12,712 bases of DNA, taken from positions 1-12,712 of the forward strand of contig CAYZJD010000104.1 in NCBI GenBank assembly GCA_964478455.1. Direction: 5' to 3'. Position numbers and translations under genes: made by a program. Below are positions 1 to 6,322 of the stretch, one piece after another (the stretch's first letter is position 1; each line of letters opens with the position of its first letter). Below the pieces are notes generated by a model. The model saw only the letters and a list, made by a program, of their open reading frames with translations. It was not told where the DNA came from and did no database searches. Source of the stretch: CAYZJD01 sp964478455. GTDB lineage: Bacteria > Acidobacteriota > Terriglobia > Bryobacterales > Bryobacteraceae.

Positions 1-2037
1 ACAGAACACCGCCCCTGCGACGAACGACCAGCGCCGCGGCGTGATCGACGCCGACAGGCTCCCGGAATTGCCCGGCCGCCGTCCCAGTTCCTGGCCGATG
101 CCGCTGAACGGGCTGCCGGGCGCATTCGAGTGAATCACGCGTGTCCACAGCCGCGTGTACGCGCCGGAGACAAGCATGTGCCGGCCCGCCCGGGCCCGGG
201 CGGAAAACTCCAGGCCCCTGGCGCGGCTGCGGTCCACGTTGTCCCAGCTTCCCCAAACCGGCGGCGGCAACGAAACGAACACGATCAGGTCGCGGAACGA
301 GCTATGAAACACCGCCGCCTCCGTCCGCAACCGCCGGCCCAGCCACTCCTGGACCAGGCCCACTTCATAACTCGACGTCTTCTCCGGCCGCAGGTCGGGA
401 TTGCCCACGAAGAACGATTCCCGCGCGAAGTTCTGGATCAGGCTGGGCTCGGTAATGCCGCGCCCCGCGGCCACGCGCAGGAACGTCGAGGAGAGAAGTC
501 CGCGCTCGCCCGCCAGCAGGAAACTGGCGGCGCCGCGCGGGGCGAGCTTCGAGCCGAACGCGCTCGAACGTTCCATCCGCATTCCGCCGGAAAGCACGAC
601 GCGCGCCCCCAGGCGTTGCTGCCGGTGCACGAACAGCCCGTGGTTGTTGCGCGAAACGATGTGCCGCGAGACATCGCCTTCCTGCCGCTCGTAATCGTAG
701 CCGAAGACGAGCGAGCCGCCGGCCGCCTCCCAGGCGCCCTGGTAGCCGGCGCGGTTCCGTGATGTGGTGCTGAGAAACGGCTCAAACAGCGGCCACAAGA
801 GCACGTCCTGGGTGACCAGCCTCGTGCCCGAGGGCGCCTGCGGCGGGACCGCCTGTGGATCCAACAGGCGAACCAGGTACGTCCGCGCCGGCGGGCCCGC
901 CTCGTCCCGCACCAGCGCCGCCAGCGAATAGGGACCGTCCATCAGCGAATCGCTGTAGACATCGCGAACGCGATGATAGCCGAACGTGAACTGCTGCAAG
1001 TAGTGAGAACCGCGCGCGTCCTGGAGACGCACGGACAGCGACGTGTCGCGATTCGTCTCCCGCGCGTCATAATCCAGGAGCCCGAAACCGACCTGCCCCG
1101 GCACCCCGCCGGCCGCATCGGCCGTCCGCAGGATGCCGCGGAGCTCGGTCGAGGCCGCCAGGCGGAAGCCCACGTTCGCGCTGCCCGCCGTGTTGCGGTA
1201 GTCATCGTTCGCGAATTCACCCACTGTGTGGAACTGCTCCGCCGCCAGCGAGTAATCCAGGCGCGCGCCGGAGCCGCCGCTCAGGCCGGCCACCCAGCGA
1301 TCCGTCTGAAAACTCCCGCGTTCATACGAGAACAAGCCATTGGGCCTTTTCGATTCCGGGTCGCCCCGCCGCGTGAACAACTGCACCACGCCCGCCGACG
1401 CCTCCGCGCCGAACAGCGCGCTTTCCGGCCCGCGCACCACCTCGATGCGGTCAAACGAGGACGAATTGAGATGCGCGAAGTTATACTCGCCGCCCGGATC
1501 CGTGACCGGAACGCCGTCGATCAGAAGGAGCGTTCCCGTGCGCTGCGCGCCCCGCGTGTAAACGGAAGTCAGGCTGTTGTAACGCCCGCTCTGGGCTACG
1601 TGCAGGCCGGCAATCTCCCTTAGCACGTCCGACACCATCGGGTACTGGCGCCGCCGGAGATCTGCCCCGGTGATCACGGACGCCGCCACCGCCGCTTCTT
1701 CCATCGTCGTCTCGTGTCGCGTGGCCGAAACGACAATCCTCTCCACTACGCCGGCGATCTGCATCCGGATGCGATTTTCGGTGCCGGCGGCGAGTTCCAC
1801 CTGCTCGGCCGCGAAACCGCCCGCCGTGATGATGGCGCGACAACGCTCCACGCCCGGCACGGCGAACGTGCCGTCGAGGTTCGTGGCTACCGTCTGGGTG
1901 GCGCACTCCACGCGCGCGCCGCGAATCGGACGGCCGGAAGGATCGATGACGACGCCCTCGATGCCCGCCTGCTGCCCGTACAGCAGCCCGAACCCAAGGA
2001 ACGCCAGGAAAGTGGAAGCTCGAAGAGATGGATGCAT
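1..2037 (-). CDS. TonB-dependent outer-membrane receptor, BtuB-like, probably for cobalamin (3' end outside window)
   Basis: Outer-membrane beta-barrel transporter that takes up a scarce ligand using TonB/ExbBD energy. The leftward frame is open from ATG (2037) to base 1, 679 codons, so the C-terminus is missing. A signal peptide covers residues 1 to about 22. A carboxypeptidase-regulatory-like beta domain follows at about 24-95 (IEGVVIDPSGRPIRGARV). The TonB box lies near 99-107 (ERIVVSATR), close to that of BtuB. The plug domain spans about 110-226 (SDVLREIAGLHV, YTRGAQRTGTLLLIDGVPV, IEVVRGPESALFGAEASAG). The barrel follows, including the familiar NPDLRPEKTSSYEVGL stretch. Family members of this build are usually somewhat over 700 residues, so perhaps 50-100 residues are lost. 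The start is fixed by GGGAG eight bases upstream. A cobalamin riboswitch in the leader is the main evidence for a corrinoid ligand. Family is sure; ligand is inferred. Without the riboswitch a siderophore would be equally possible. Confidence 0.95.
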   Translation of the reverse strand, partial: MHPSLRASTFLAFLGFGLLYGQQAGIEGVVIDPSGRPIRGARVECATQTVATNLDGTFAVPGVERCRAIITAGGFAAEQVELAAGTENRIRMQIAGVVERIVVSATRHETTMEEAAVAASVITGADLRRRQYPMVSDVLREIAGLHVAQSGRYNSLTSVYTRGAQRTGTLLLIDGVPVTDPGGEYNFAHLNSSSFDRIEVVRGPESALFGAEASAGVVQLFTRRGDPESKRPNGLFSYERGSFQTDRWVAGLSGGSGARLDYSLAAEQFHTVGEFANDDYRNTAGSANVGFRLAASTELRGILRTADAAGGVPGQVGFGLLDYDARETNRDTSLSVRLQDARGSHYLQQFTFGYHRVRDVYSDSLMDGPYSLAALVRDEAGPPARTYLVRLLDPQAVPPQAPSGTRLVTQDVLLWPLFEPFLSTTSRNRAGYQGAWEAAGGSLVFGYDYERQEGDVSRHIVSRNNHGLFVHRQQRLGARVVLSGGMRMERSSAFGSKLAPRGAASFLLAGERGLLSSTFLRVAAGRGITEPSLIQNFARESFFVGNPDLRPEKTSSYEVGLVQEWLGRRLRTEAAVFHSSFRDLIVFVSLPPPVWGSWDNVDRSRARGLEFSARARAGRHMLVSGAYTRLWTRVIHSNAPGSPFSGIGQELGRRPGNSGSLSASITPRRWSFVAGAVFC

Positions 2038-2042
2038 GAGAC

Positions 2043-2079
2043 GTTCTCCCTCGGAACGCATCACTCGACAGCGGGGAAC
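2043..2079 (-). promoter_or_regulatory. Shine-Dalgarno sequestration helix of the TonB receptor mRNA
   Basis: Immediately after the 3' strand of riboswitch P1, the RNA reads GUUCCCC (2079-2073). It can pair with GGGAGAAC (2050-2043), the segment containing the receptor's Shine-Dalgarno, as 4+3 pairs with one bulged A. The Shine-Dalgarno also sits in the loop of a smaller alternative hairpin (CGUUC/GAACG, 2058-2054 with 2046-2042). This arrangement is what a translational OFF switch needs, and no U-run typical of an intrinsic terminator is present. The pairing is read directly from the sequence; the regulatory role is inferred. Confidence 0.6.
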
Positions 2080-2264
2080 CGGTCTCCTGACTTGCGGCTC
2101 GGCTTTGGCCTGTCTCGGTTGCGCGCCCTTCCCGCTTTTGGCAGTGGCCGCGCGGCCGAACTTCTGTCGCTCACAGTTGCGGGGCAGTAGCGGATTTGCA
2201 CCGCCTTCCCGTGATCCCCCGCGCTGGGTGATTGTTTGTTGTGAAAGATCCGGCTGCCACCGGC
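2078..2264 (-). promoter_or_regulatory. Cobalamin (adenosylcobalamin/B12) riboswitch aptamer
   Basis: The leftward transcript between the FkbM gene and the TonB receptor has all the conserved blocks of the cobalamin riboswitch in order. GGGAAGGCGGUGCAAAUCC leads into CUACUGCCCCGCAACUGUGA (the B12 box, 2200-2171). GCCACUG (2148-2142) is followed by GGGAAGG, and the AGUCAGGAGACC block occupies 2092-2081. The closing stem P1 can form between CCGGU (2263-2259) and ACCGG (2083-2079). The aptamer ends about 40 bases before the receptor ATG. In this family, ligand binding normally shuts off downstream expression, so the receptor should be made when corrinoid is scarce. Edges are approximate, set from P1. 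Confidence 0.96.
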
Positions 2265-2268
2265 AGCC
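2252..2268 (-). promoter_or_regulatory. 5'-terminal hairpin of the riboswitch leader, overlapping P1
   Basis: GGCUGCC and GGCAGCC form a perfect 7-bp stem with a GGU loop. It lies exactly where transcription would begin if TATACT (2280-2275) is the -10 box. The hairpin contains the 5' strand of riboswitch P1 (2263-2259), so it and P1 are mutually exclusive. It could stabilise the 5' end of the mRNA or compete with P1 folding. The structure is seen; the role is inferred. Confidence 0.5.
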
Positions 2269-2274
2269 ACGTTA

Positions 2275-2301
2275 AGTATACCAAGGAAGCGCCCCAGGCA
2301 A
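2275..2301 (-). promoter_or_regulatory. Candidate promoter for the riboswitch-receptor transcript
   Basis: A good -10 hexamer, TATACT (2280-2275), lies upstream of the aptamer. The predicted start point, near 2268, coincides with the first base of the leader hairpin. The best -35 candidate is TTGCCT (2301-2296), with a short 15-bp spacer, so that half is weak. The FkbM stop is at 2325, so this promoter would give the receptor its own transcript. Confidence 0.4.
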
Positions 2302-2324
2302 TCCGGGCGGGCGAACAGCACAAC

Positions 2325-3281
2325 TTAACGGAAGAAAAGTGTCTCCGGCATCACTCTTCCCCGGTTGAGAATGCAGGCCGATGGTGACACCAGGTAATCA
2401 GGCCGGGCCGCTTTGACGATGACGGGGATCCGATCCGGGTCGTCCGGCAGGTGGTATCCGGCAATCGCCATCCGTGGTCGGAATCGTGCAAGTGTGGACC
2501 GCGCCCCTTTCAGCGCCCGCTGCTCCGCGCCCTCGATGTCCATCTTGATAAGGTCCACCCGCGGCAGGTAGAGTTCAGCGGCCAGAAGATCGATGGTGGT
2601 TACAGGAACCTGGACTCTTTGCACGGTACTCCCATGACGGGCTAACTCCCCCTCCAGAACAAACGTATCCATTTCGCTGTTATGCTCGTCCACGGTGAGA
2701 TCGAGGTTGCCGGGCTCGTCCCAGACTCCCTTTGGATACACGATCACCCTCTTGTCCTCGATCTCACGCGCGAAGGTGCGCCGCAGACAAGCGATGTTCT
2801 CGGGCGCCGGCTCGATGGCTACCACCAGAAGGGCGCCCTTGGAAAGCGCCTCGCGCGTGTATATGCCAACGTTCGCCCCGCAATCCAGAACAATGTCTCC
2901 CAGCCTCACGACCTCGCCGATCTTTGACCGGTCCCTCTCGAGCAAGAGGTACGCCAGCGATCCCAGGTTTCCCTTCGGAATCCAGAAATCACCGACGGGC
3001 GTGCTCCATTGCTCCCGGCCTTCGGGATCCGAGTTCACCTCTCGCAGGTTCGCGTAGTATTTCGGCCCGGAATCCTGCTCGCGCTTGAGACGCCAGGCTG
3101 CTCTCCAGGCGTCCGCCACCGTGCAGCAGTCCGCTCTCGGCAGCAATGGTGCCGTTGCCAGCCGCCAGAAGGCCTGCGCGGCTGGAAACCGCGAACCAAA
3201 GACCTGCGATGCCGCCACCACAAAGAAGATCATGCCGGCGGCGAAGGCAGTCAGTCGAAGCGCTTTGCCAAGTAAAGCCAT
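2325..3281 (-). CDS. FkbM-family SAM-dependent methyltransferase with N-terminal membrane anchor
   Basis: Predicted S-adenosylmethionine-dependent methyltransferase of 318 residues. FkbM enzymes O-methylate sugars or small-molecule hydroxyls, often on exopolysaccharide or secondary-metabolite precursors; the substrate here cannot be read. SAM-binding motif I is DCGANVG at 133-139 within the stretch DIVLDCGANVGIYTREAL. The acidic ribose-binding residue is in IEPAPENI (E157). The FkbM signature VDLIKMDIEGAEQRALKGA is at about 242-260. A hydrophobic segment at about 8-27 suggests a membrane anchor. The ATG at 3281 is chosen because the upstream GTG (3332) only adds 17 unconvincing residues and lies upstream of an extended -10 box; no strong Shine-Dalgarno is visible. 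The gene lies 98 bp after the GH4 gene and before the B12 leader. Neither neighbour suggests a glycan-biosynthesis locus, so its partner is unknown. Confidence 0.92.
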   Translation of the reverse strand: MALLGKALRLTAFAAGMIFFVVAASQVFGSRFPAAQAFWRLATAPLLPRADCCTVADAWRAAWRLKREQDSGPKYYANLREVNSDPEGREQWSTPVGDFWIPKGNLGSLAYLLLERDRSKIGEVVRLGDIVLDCGANVGIYTREALSKGALLVVAIEPAPENIACLRRTFAREIEDKRVIVYPKGVWDEPGNLDLTVDEHNSEMDTFVLEGELARHGSTVQRVQVPVTTIDLLAAELYLPRVDLIKMDIEGAEQRALKGARSTLARFRPRMAIAGYHLPDDPDRIPVIVKAARPDYLVSPSACILNRGRVMPETLFFR

Positions 3282-3303
3282 GTACCCAGAACTTGTCCGT
3301 ACG

Positions 3304-3312
3304 ATTGTACCA
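3304..3312 (-). promoter_or_regulatory. Candidate extended -10 promoter for the FkbM gene
   Basis: TGGTACAAT on the leftward strand matches an extended -10 element (TGn plus a 5/6 hexamer), 22 bases upstream of the ATG at 3281. No good -35 is present, as is common for extended -10 promoters. If used, the upstream GTG at 3332 would not be transcribed from it, which supports the shorter protein. Confidence 0.35.
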
Positions 3313-3379
3313 GCGCCGCTCAGGGCGGGCACCTGTCGATGCGCATGAAAACTTCCGCGTTCAAAGAACCTTGCTACCT

Positions 3380-4816
3380 CTACCCTCTCGCCCCTTGCTC
3401 GACAAGCGTCGAAAACCGCTGGCCGATCGCCAGCGCGGGGTCGAGCGGCACGTCGACCGGCTTGCAGCCGGCGGGAATGTGGATGACAGGCTTCGGGGCG
3501 ATGCTCTTACCTTCGAAACCCGGCAGCCACTCGCGCTGCGCTTCCAGCATCTCGGCGCACATCTCCCGGATCTCGGCCAGCGTGCAGACCGCGCTCGTGA
3601 GCGGATCCAGCGCCACCGCGTGCACCAGCCGCTCCGCGTTCGCGTTCAGAGCCGCCTCGGCCGCGAGAATCTGCGAGTTGATGTTGCTCATGCACAGCGC
3701 CGCGCACTGCGGCGGCAGGTCGCCGACAAAGGTCGGGTGCAGCCCCGTGTCGTCGGCGAACGTGGGCACCTCAACGCAGCACCCCCGCGGCAGGTTGGCG
3801 ATGTAGCCGTCGTTGCGGACGTTGCCCATGAACCGGAACGGCTTGCCGGTCACGACGGCCTCCATGATGTAGGAGCAGTATTCGACGCTCCGCTTCTCAA
3901 TCCGCGTTGATTCAAACTGGAGCGGATCCTGTTCCGCGTACTTCTCGGCGACCGCCCTGCACCAGTTGTAATAGGCGCCGCTCTCGCCGCCGAAGGCCGG
4001 CTCGTCGCAGTAGAGATCCAGCGCGCTTTTCTTCTTCCGGAACCATGGGACGTACTCACTCAAGTGGCCCGTGCTTTCGGTCATGAAATAGCCGAAATGA
4101 CGGAACACCTCGCCGCGCACCTTTTCGTTCTTGTAGTACTCCGGTTTCTCAAAGACTTCGCGCAGCACCGGGTACAAATCCCGCCCGTTGTGCTCCAGCT
4201 TCAGGAACCAGTCCATGTGGTTGATGCCGCCGCACGTGTAGCTGATCTCTTCTTTCGGCGCCCCGCAGTAGCGCGCGATCAGGTCGAGCGTCGTCTGCAC
4301 GCCATGACACAGTCCGACGAACGGAACCCGGGTGACCTTGCCGAGAGCAAGGCAATTGATCGCCATCGGGTTGGCGTATTGCAGCATCATCGCCCCGGGC
4401 TTCCCGACTTCCTCCATGTCTCTGGCGATGGCGGCCAGCAACGCGATCGTTCTCAGTCCGCGGAAGATCCCTCCAGGACCCATGGTGTCCGCGATGCACT
4501 GGTCCACGCCATACTTAAGCGGGATCCGGTAGTCCGACTCGAACGCGGCCACGCCGCCCACCTGGACCATCACCACCACGAAATCCGCATCGCGGATCGC
4601 CTCGCGACGGTCCAGCGTGGCCCAGACGCTTCCCGGCAACCCGTTGTCCGCCAGCATCCGCCGCGCAAATTCCTCCATCCGCCGCAGCTTCGGCTCGGTG
4701 CGGCTCATGAGCGCGAACTCGCTCGCGGCCAGCGCTGGTGTGGCCATGATGTCGCTCATGAGCGTCTTCGTGAACACGATGCTGCCGGCGCCAATCATCG
4801 CGATCTTGGTGCTCAT
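3380..4816 (-). CDS. Glycoside hydrolase family 4 (alpha-galactosidase/alpha-galacturonidase-type, NAD- and metal-dependent)
   Basis: GH4 enzymes cleave glycosides by an unusual oxidation-elimination-reduction route that needs NAD+ and a divalent metal, normally Mn2+. The protein is 478 residues, typical for the family. The N-terminal Rossmann motif is IGAGSIVFTK (8-17). MGPGGIFRGLRTI follows at about 112-124, then YANPMAINCLALGKV. The metal-ligand motif is CHGVQ (C170, H171), with partner GINHMDW (N199, H200), and FMTESTGHLSEYVPW follows at 244-258. C-H rather than C-N/C-D places it with enzymes acting on non-phosphorylated alpha-glycosides. The G-V after CH is unlike the CHSV I associate with MelA alpha-galactosidases and may mean a uronic-acid substrate; that is recollection plus inference. 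No signal peptide, so cytoplasmic. The ATG at 4816 is preferred over GTG 4825 because AGGAG lies 8 bases before the ATG and would overlap the GTG. Confidence 0.95.
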   Translation of the reverse strand: MSTKIAMIGAGSIVFTKTLMSDIMATPALAASEFALMSRTEPKLRRMEEFARRMLADNGLPGSVWATLDRREAIRDADFVVVMVQVGGVAAFESDYRIPLKYGVDQCIADTMGPGGIFRGLRTIALLAAIARDMEEVGKPGAMMLQYANPMAINCLALGKVTRVPFVGLCHGVQTTLDLIARYCGAPKEEISYTCGGINHMDWFLKLEHNGRDLYPVLREVFEKPEYYKNEKVRGEVFRHFGYFMTESTGHLSEYVPWFRKKKSALDLYCDEPAFGGESGAYYNWCRAVAEKYAEQDPLQFESTRIEKRSVEYCSYIMEAVVTGKPFRFMGNVRNDGYIANLPRGCCVEVPTFADDTGLHPTFVGDLPPQCAALCMSNINSQILAAEAALNANAERLVHAVALDPLTSAVCTLAEIREMCAEMLEAQREWLPGFEGKSIAPKPVIHIPAGCKPVDVPLDPALAIGQRFSTLVEQGARG

Positions 4817-4834
4817 CGTCCTCACTCCTGATCA

Positions 4835-4858
4835 GATCGCTTCCCGCTGGAAGCGATC
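4835..4858 (-). promoter_or_regulatory. Perfect 10-bp inverted repeat in the GH4 leader (operator or RNA hairpin)
   Basis: GATCGCTTCC (4835-4844) and GGAAGCGATC (4849-4858) are perfect inverted repeats around a 4-base spacer. The element lies between the GH4 candidate -10 box and its Shine-Dalgarno (AGGAG, 4829-4825) and would cover the predicted transcription start. This is the usual site for a repressor of a sugar-catabolic gene. As RNA it would be a stable hairpin next to the ribosome-binding site. No regulator gene is in the window. Confidence 0.6.
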
Positions 4859-4860
4859 CA

Positions 4861-4869
4861 GTTGTACCA
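4861..4869 (-). promoter_or_regulatory. Candidate extended -10 promoter for the GH4 gene
   Basis: TGGTACAAC on the leftward strand is a TGn-extended -10 with 5/6 matches to the -10 consensus. It is nearly identical to the element upstream of the FkbM gene (TGGTACAAT). Its start point would fall near 4854, inside the 4835-4858 palindrome. There is no recognisable -35. Confidence 0.35.
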
Positions 4870-4901
4870 CAAGCGCTGGCGGTCCCGGCGGCGCCAGTCC
4901 C

Positions 4902-4918
4902 GGAACCGCAGAGACGCG
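4902..4918. repeat. Fragment resembling the CGCAGAG dispersed repeat
   Basis: GGAACCGCAGAGACGCG in the divergent intergenic region resembles the left arm of the palindromic element at 10470-10515 (GGAACCCGCAGAGGCGC there). No complementary right arm follows. The similarity is short and could be chance in GC-rich DNA. The rest of 4859-5032 holds only a weak 6-bp hairpin (4876-4897) and the candidate promoters. Confidence 0.3.
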
Positions 4919-4977
4919 CTCCGCGCGGCGCTCATCGAATCCGGGTCAGGCTCTCCGCCCGGCGCGATCATCGCAGC

Positions 4978-4983
4978 TATAAT
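4978..4983 (+). promoter_or_regulatory. Candidate -10 box for the phosphofructokinase gene
   Basis: A perfect TATAAT hexamer lies 50 bases before the phosphofructokinase ATG, predicting a leader of roughly 40 nt. No acceptable -35 is found 15-19 bp upstream, and there is no TGn extension, so an activator or an alternative sigma factor would be needed. It is the only clear A/T-rich box in this stretch. Confidence 0.35.
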
Positions 4984-5032
4984 CAAGAGTTCACCTTACT
5001 TTCTCCGCTCAGGAGCAGTCGAAGGAGCATTC

Positions 5033-6217
5033 ATGGCAACCAAACGAATCGGCATCTTAACCGGCGGTGGAGACGTGCCCGGATTGAATTCAGTCATCAA
5101 GGGCGTCGTCTATCGTGGCAGCGAGATCGGCTGCGAGGTGATCGGCATCCGGCGCGGCTGGGAGGGCCTCACGCATGTGAATCTTGAGGACCCCGAGAGC
5201 CGCTCGCGGTACATCCTGCCCCTCAACCGCGAGAACACGCGCACCATTGACCGCACAGGCGGAACCTTTCTCCACACTACCCGCACCAATCCATCCAAGA
5301 TGAAGACACTGCCCGAGCACATCAGGGGTGTGGACTTCCCGAAATCGGAGAGTACCAAGGGCGGGGTCACCACGATCACCAGCGACGTGACGTCGCAGGT
5401 GCTCAAGAACCTTGAGGCGCTGCGGCTGGACTACCTCATCGCCATCGGAGGCGACGACACCCTGAGCTACGCCGCCAGGCTCGACAAGGCCGGTTTCAAG
5501 GTGATCGCGATTCCGAAGACCATGGACAACGACGTCCGCAACACCGAGTACTGCATCGGTTTCTCGACTGCCATCACCCGCGCCACCGATGCCATTCAGC
5601 GTCAGCGCACTACCGTCGGCTCGCACGAGCGTATCGGGATCTTTCGTGTTTTCGGCCGGGACGCCGGCCACACCGCCCTCTACACCGCTTACGTCACCTC
5701 GATCCGCTGCTGCATCCCTGAGTACAAGGTCCACCTCGACAAGCTCATCGACCTGCTGGTCGTCGACAAGCGGCACAACCCGAGCAACTACTCTCTCGTG
5801 GTCCTGAGCGAAGGCGCCGAGTGGGAAGGCTACAAGGTCAGGGAATACGGCGAGCCGGACGCCTATGGCCACCGCAAGAAGATGAGCGTAGCCGAGGATC
5901 TGAGCGACGAGATCAAGCGGAGGGCCGGTGATGAAACGGTCGTCAGCGACCTCACTTACGATCTCCGCAGCGGTAGCCCGGACGCGGTCGACAAGATGGT
6001 CGCCATGACCTTCGGCAACATGGCGCTGGACTGCATCGTGGAAAACCGCAGCGGGCTCATGACCGCGATCGTCGAAGGCTGCTACGCGACTGTGCCGATT
6101 CCCGATCCCAAGCTCGGGCCCCGTAAGGTCGATGTCGCCACCATGTACAACACCGACCGGTACCGGCCGAACTACGCCAACAAGCTCGGCATGCCGATCT
6201 TTTTGACCCGCGCCTGA
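5033..6217 (+). CDS. 6-phosphofructokinase, probably pyrophosphate-dependent
   Basis: Phosphorylates fructose 6-phosphate to fructose 1,6-bisphosphate in glycolysis (reversibly if PPi-linked); cytoplasmic, 394 residues. Start: ATG with AAGGAG five bases upstream; the frame stays open further upstream but has no sensible start there. The nucleotide-binding loop is GILTGGGDVPGLNS (7-20). The phosphate-donor site is IGGDDTL (138-144), with D142 where ATP-PFKs have Gly104. The catalytic loop is PKTMDND (161-167), with K162 where ATP-PFKs have Gly124 and D165 as the catalytic base. This D/K pair is the classical mark of PPi-dependent enzymes. Substrate-side motifs are GSHERIGIFRVFGRDAG (about 196-212) and DLRSGSPD. 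The usual Met of MGR is Phe (F207). At 394 residues it is longer than the roughly 320-residue E. coli ATP enzyme. First of four rightward genes. PFK family is certain; PPi preference is likely but some D/K-type enzymes use ATP. Confidence 0.95.
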   Translation: MATKRIGILTGGGDVPGLNSVIKGVVYRGSEIGCEVIGIRRGWEGLTHVNLEDPESRSRYILPLNRENTRTIDRTGGTFLHTTRTNPSKMKTLPEHIRGVDFPKSESTKGGVTTITSDVTSQVLKNLEALRLDYLIAIGGDDTLSYAARLDKAGFKVIAIPKTMDNDVRNTEYCIGFSTAITRATDAIQRQRTTVGSHERIGIFRVFGRDAGHTALYTAYVTSIRCCIPEYKVHLDKLIDLLVVDKRHNPSNYSLVVLSEGAEWEGYKVREYGEPDAYGHRKKMSVAEDLSDEIKRRAGDETVVSDLTYDLRSGSPDAVDKMVAMTFGNMALDCIVENRSGLMTAIVEGCYATVPIPDPKLGPRKVDVATMYNTDRYRPNYANKLGMPIFLTRA

Positions 6218-6230
6218 CGGACGGGTCAAA
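6202..6230. repeat. Inverted repeat spanning the phosphofructokinase stop codon
   Basis: TTTGACCCG (6202-6210) and CGGGTCAAA (6222-6230) are perfect 9-bp inverted repeats with an 11-base loop that contains the TGA stop. No T-run follows on either strand, so it is not a standard intrinsic terminator. It may protect the 3' end of an upstream mRNA segment or slow terminating ribosomes. Function unknown. Confidence 0.55.
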
Positions 6231-6322
6231 GCGGCTGTCAGGGCAGGTTCTCACGGTAATGGAGAAGCTCCAGCGCCAGGCGAAGGCACCCGGCCCATGA
6301 ATCTGTGTCATGCTGTGGGTTT

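Noticed and set aside
130..762. Rightward open frame of 210 codons within the TonB receptor region
   Set aside because: It opposes a continuous leftward receptor frame with signal peptide, plug and barrel; its product is Arg/Pro/Ala-rich noise.
2281..2324. Possible terminator after the FkbM gene
   Set aside because: Short imperfect stems (CCCGG/CCTGGG) can be drawn but no T-tract follows on the leftward strand.
4862..5032. N-terminal extension of the phosphofructokinase to an upstream TTG
   Set aside because: The added residues are Arg/Ser-rich and unlike the family; the ATG at 5033 has a good AAGGAG and the expected GILTGGG loop right after it.
5090..6229. Long open frame antisense to the phosphofructokinase
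   Set aside because: Low-complexity Val/Asp/Gly/Arg translation without motifs, mirrored codon by codon by a clear kinase on the other strand.
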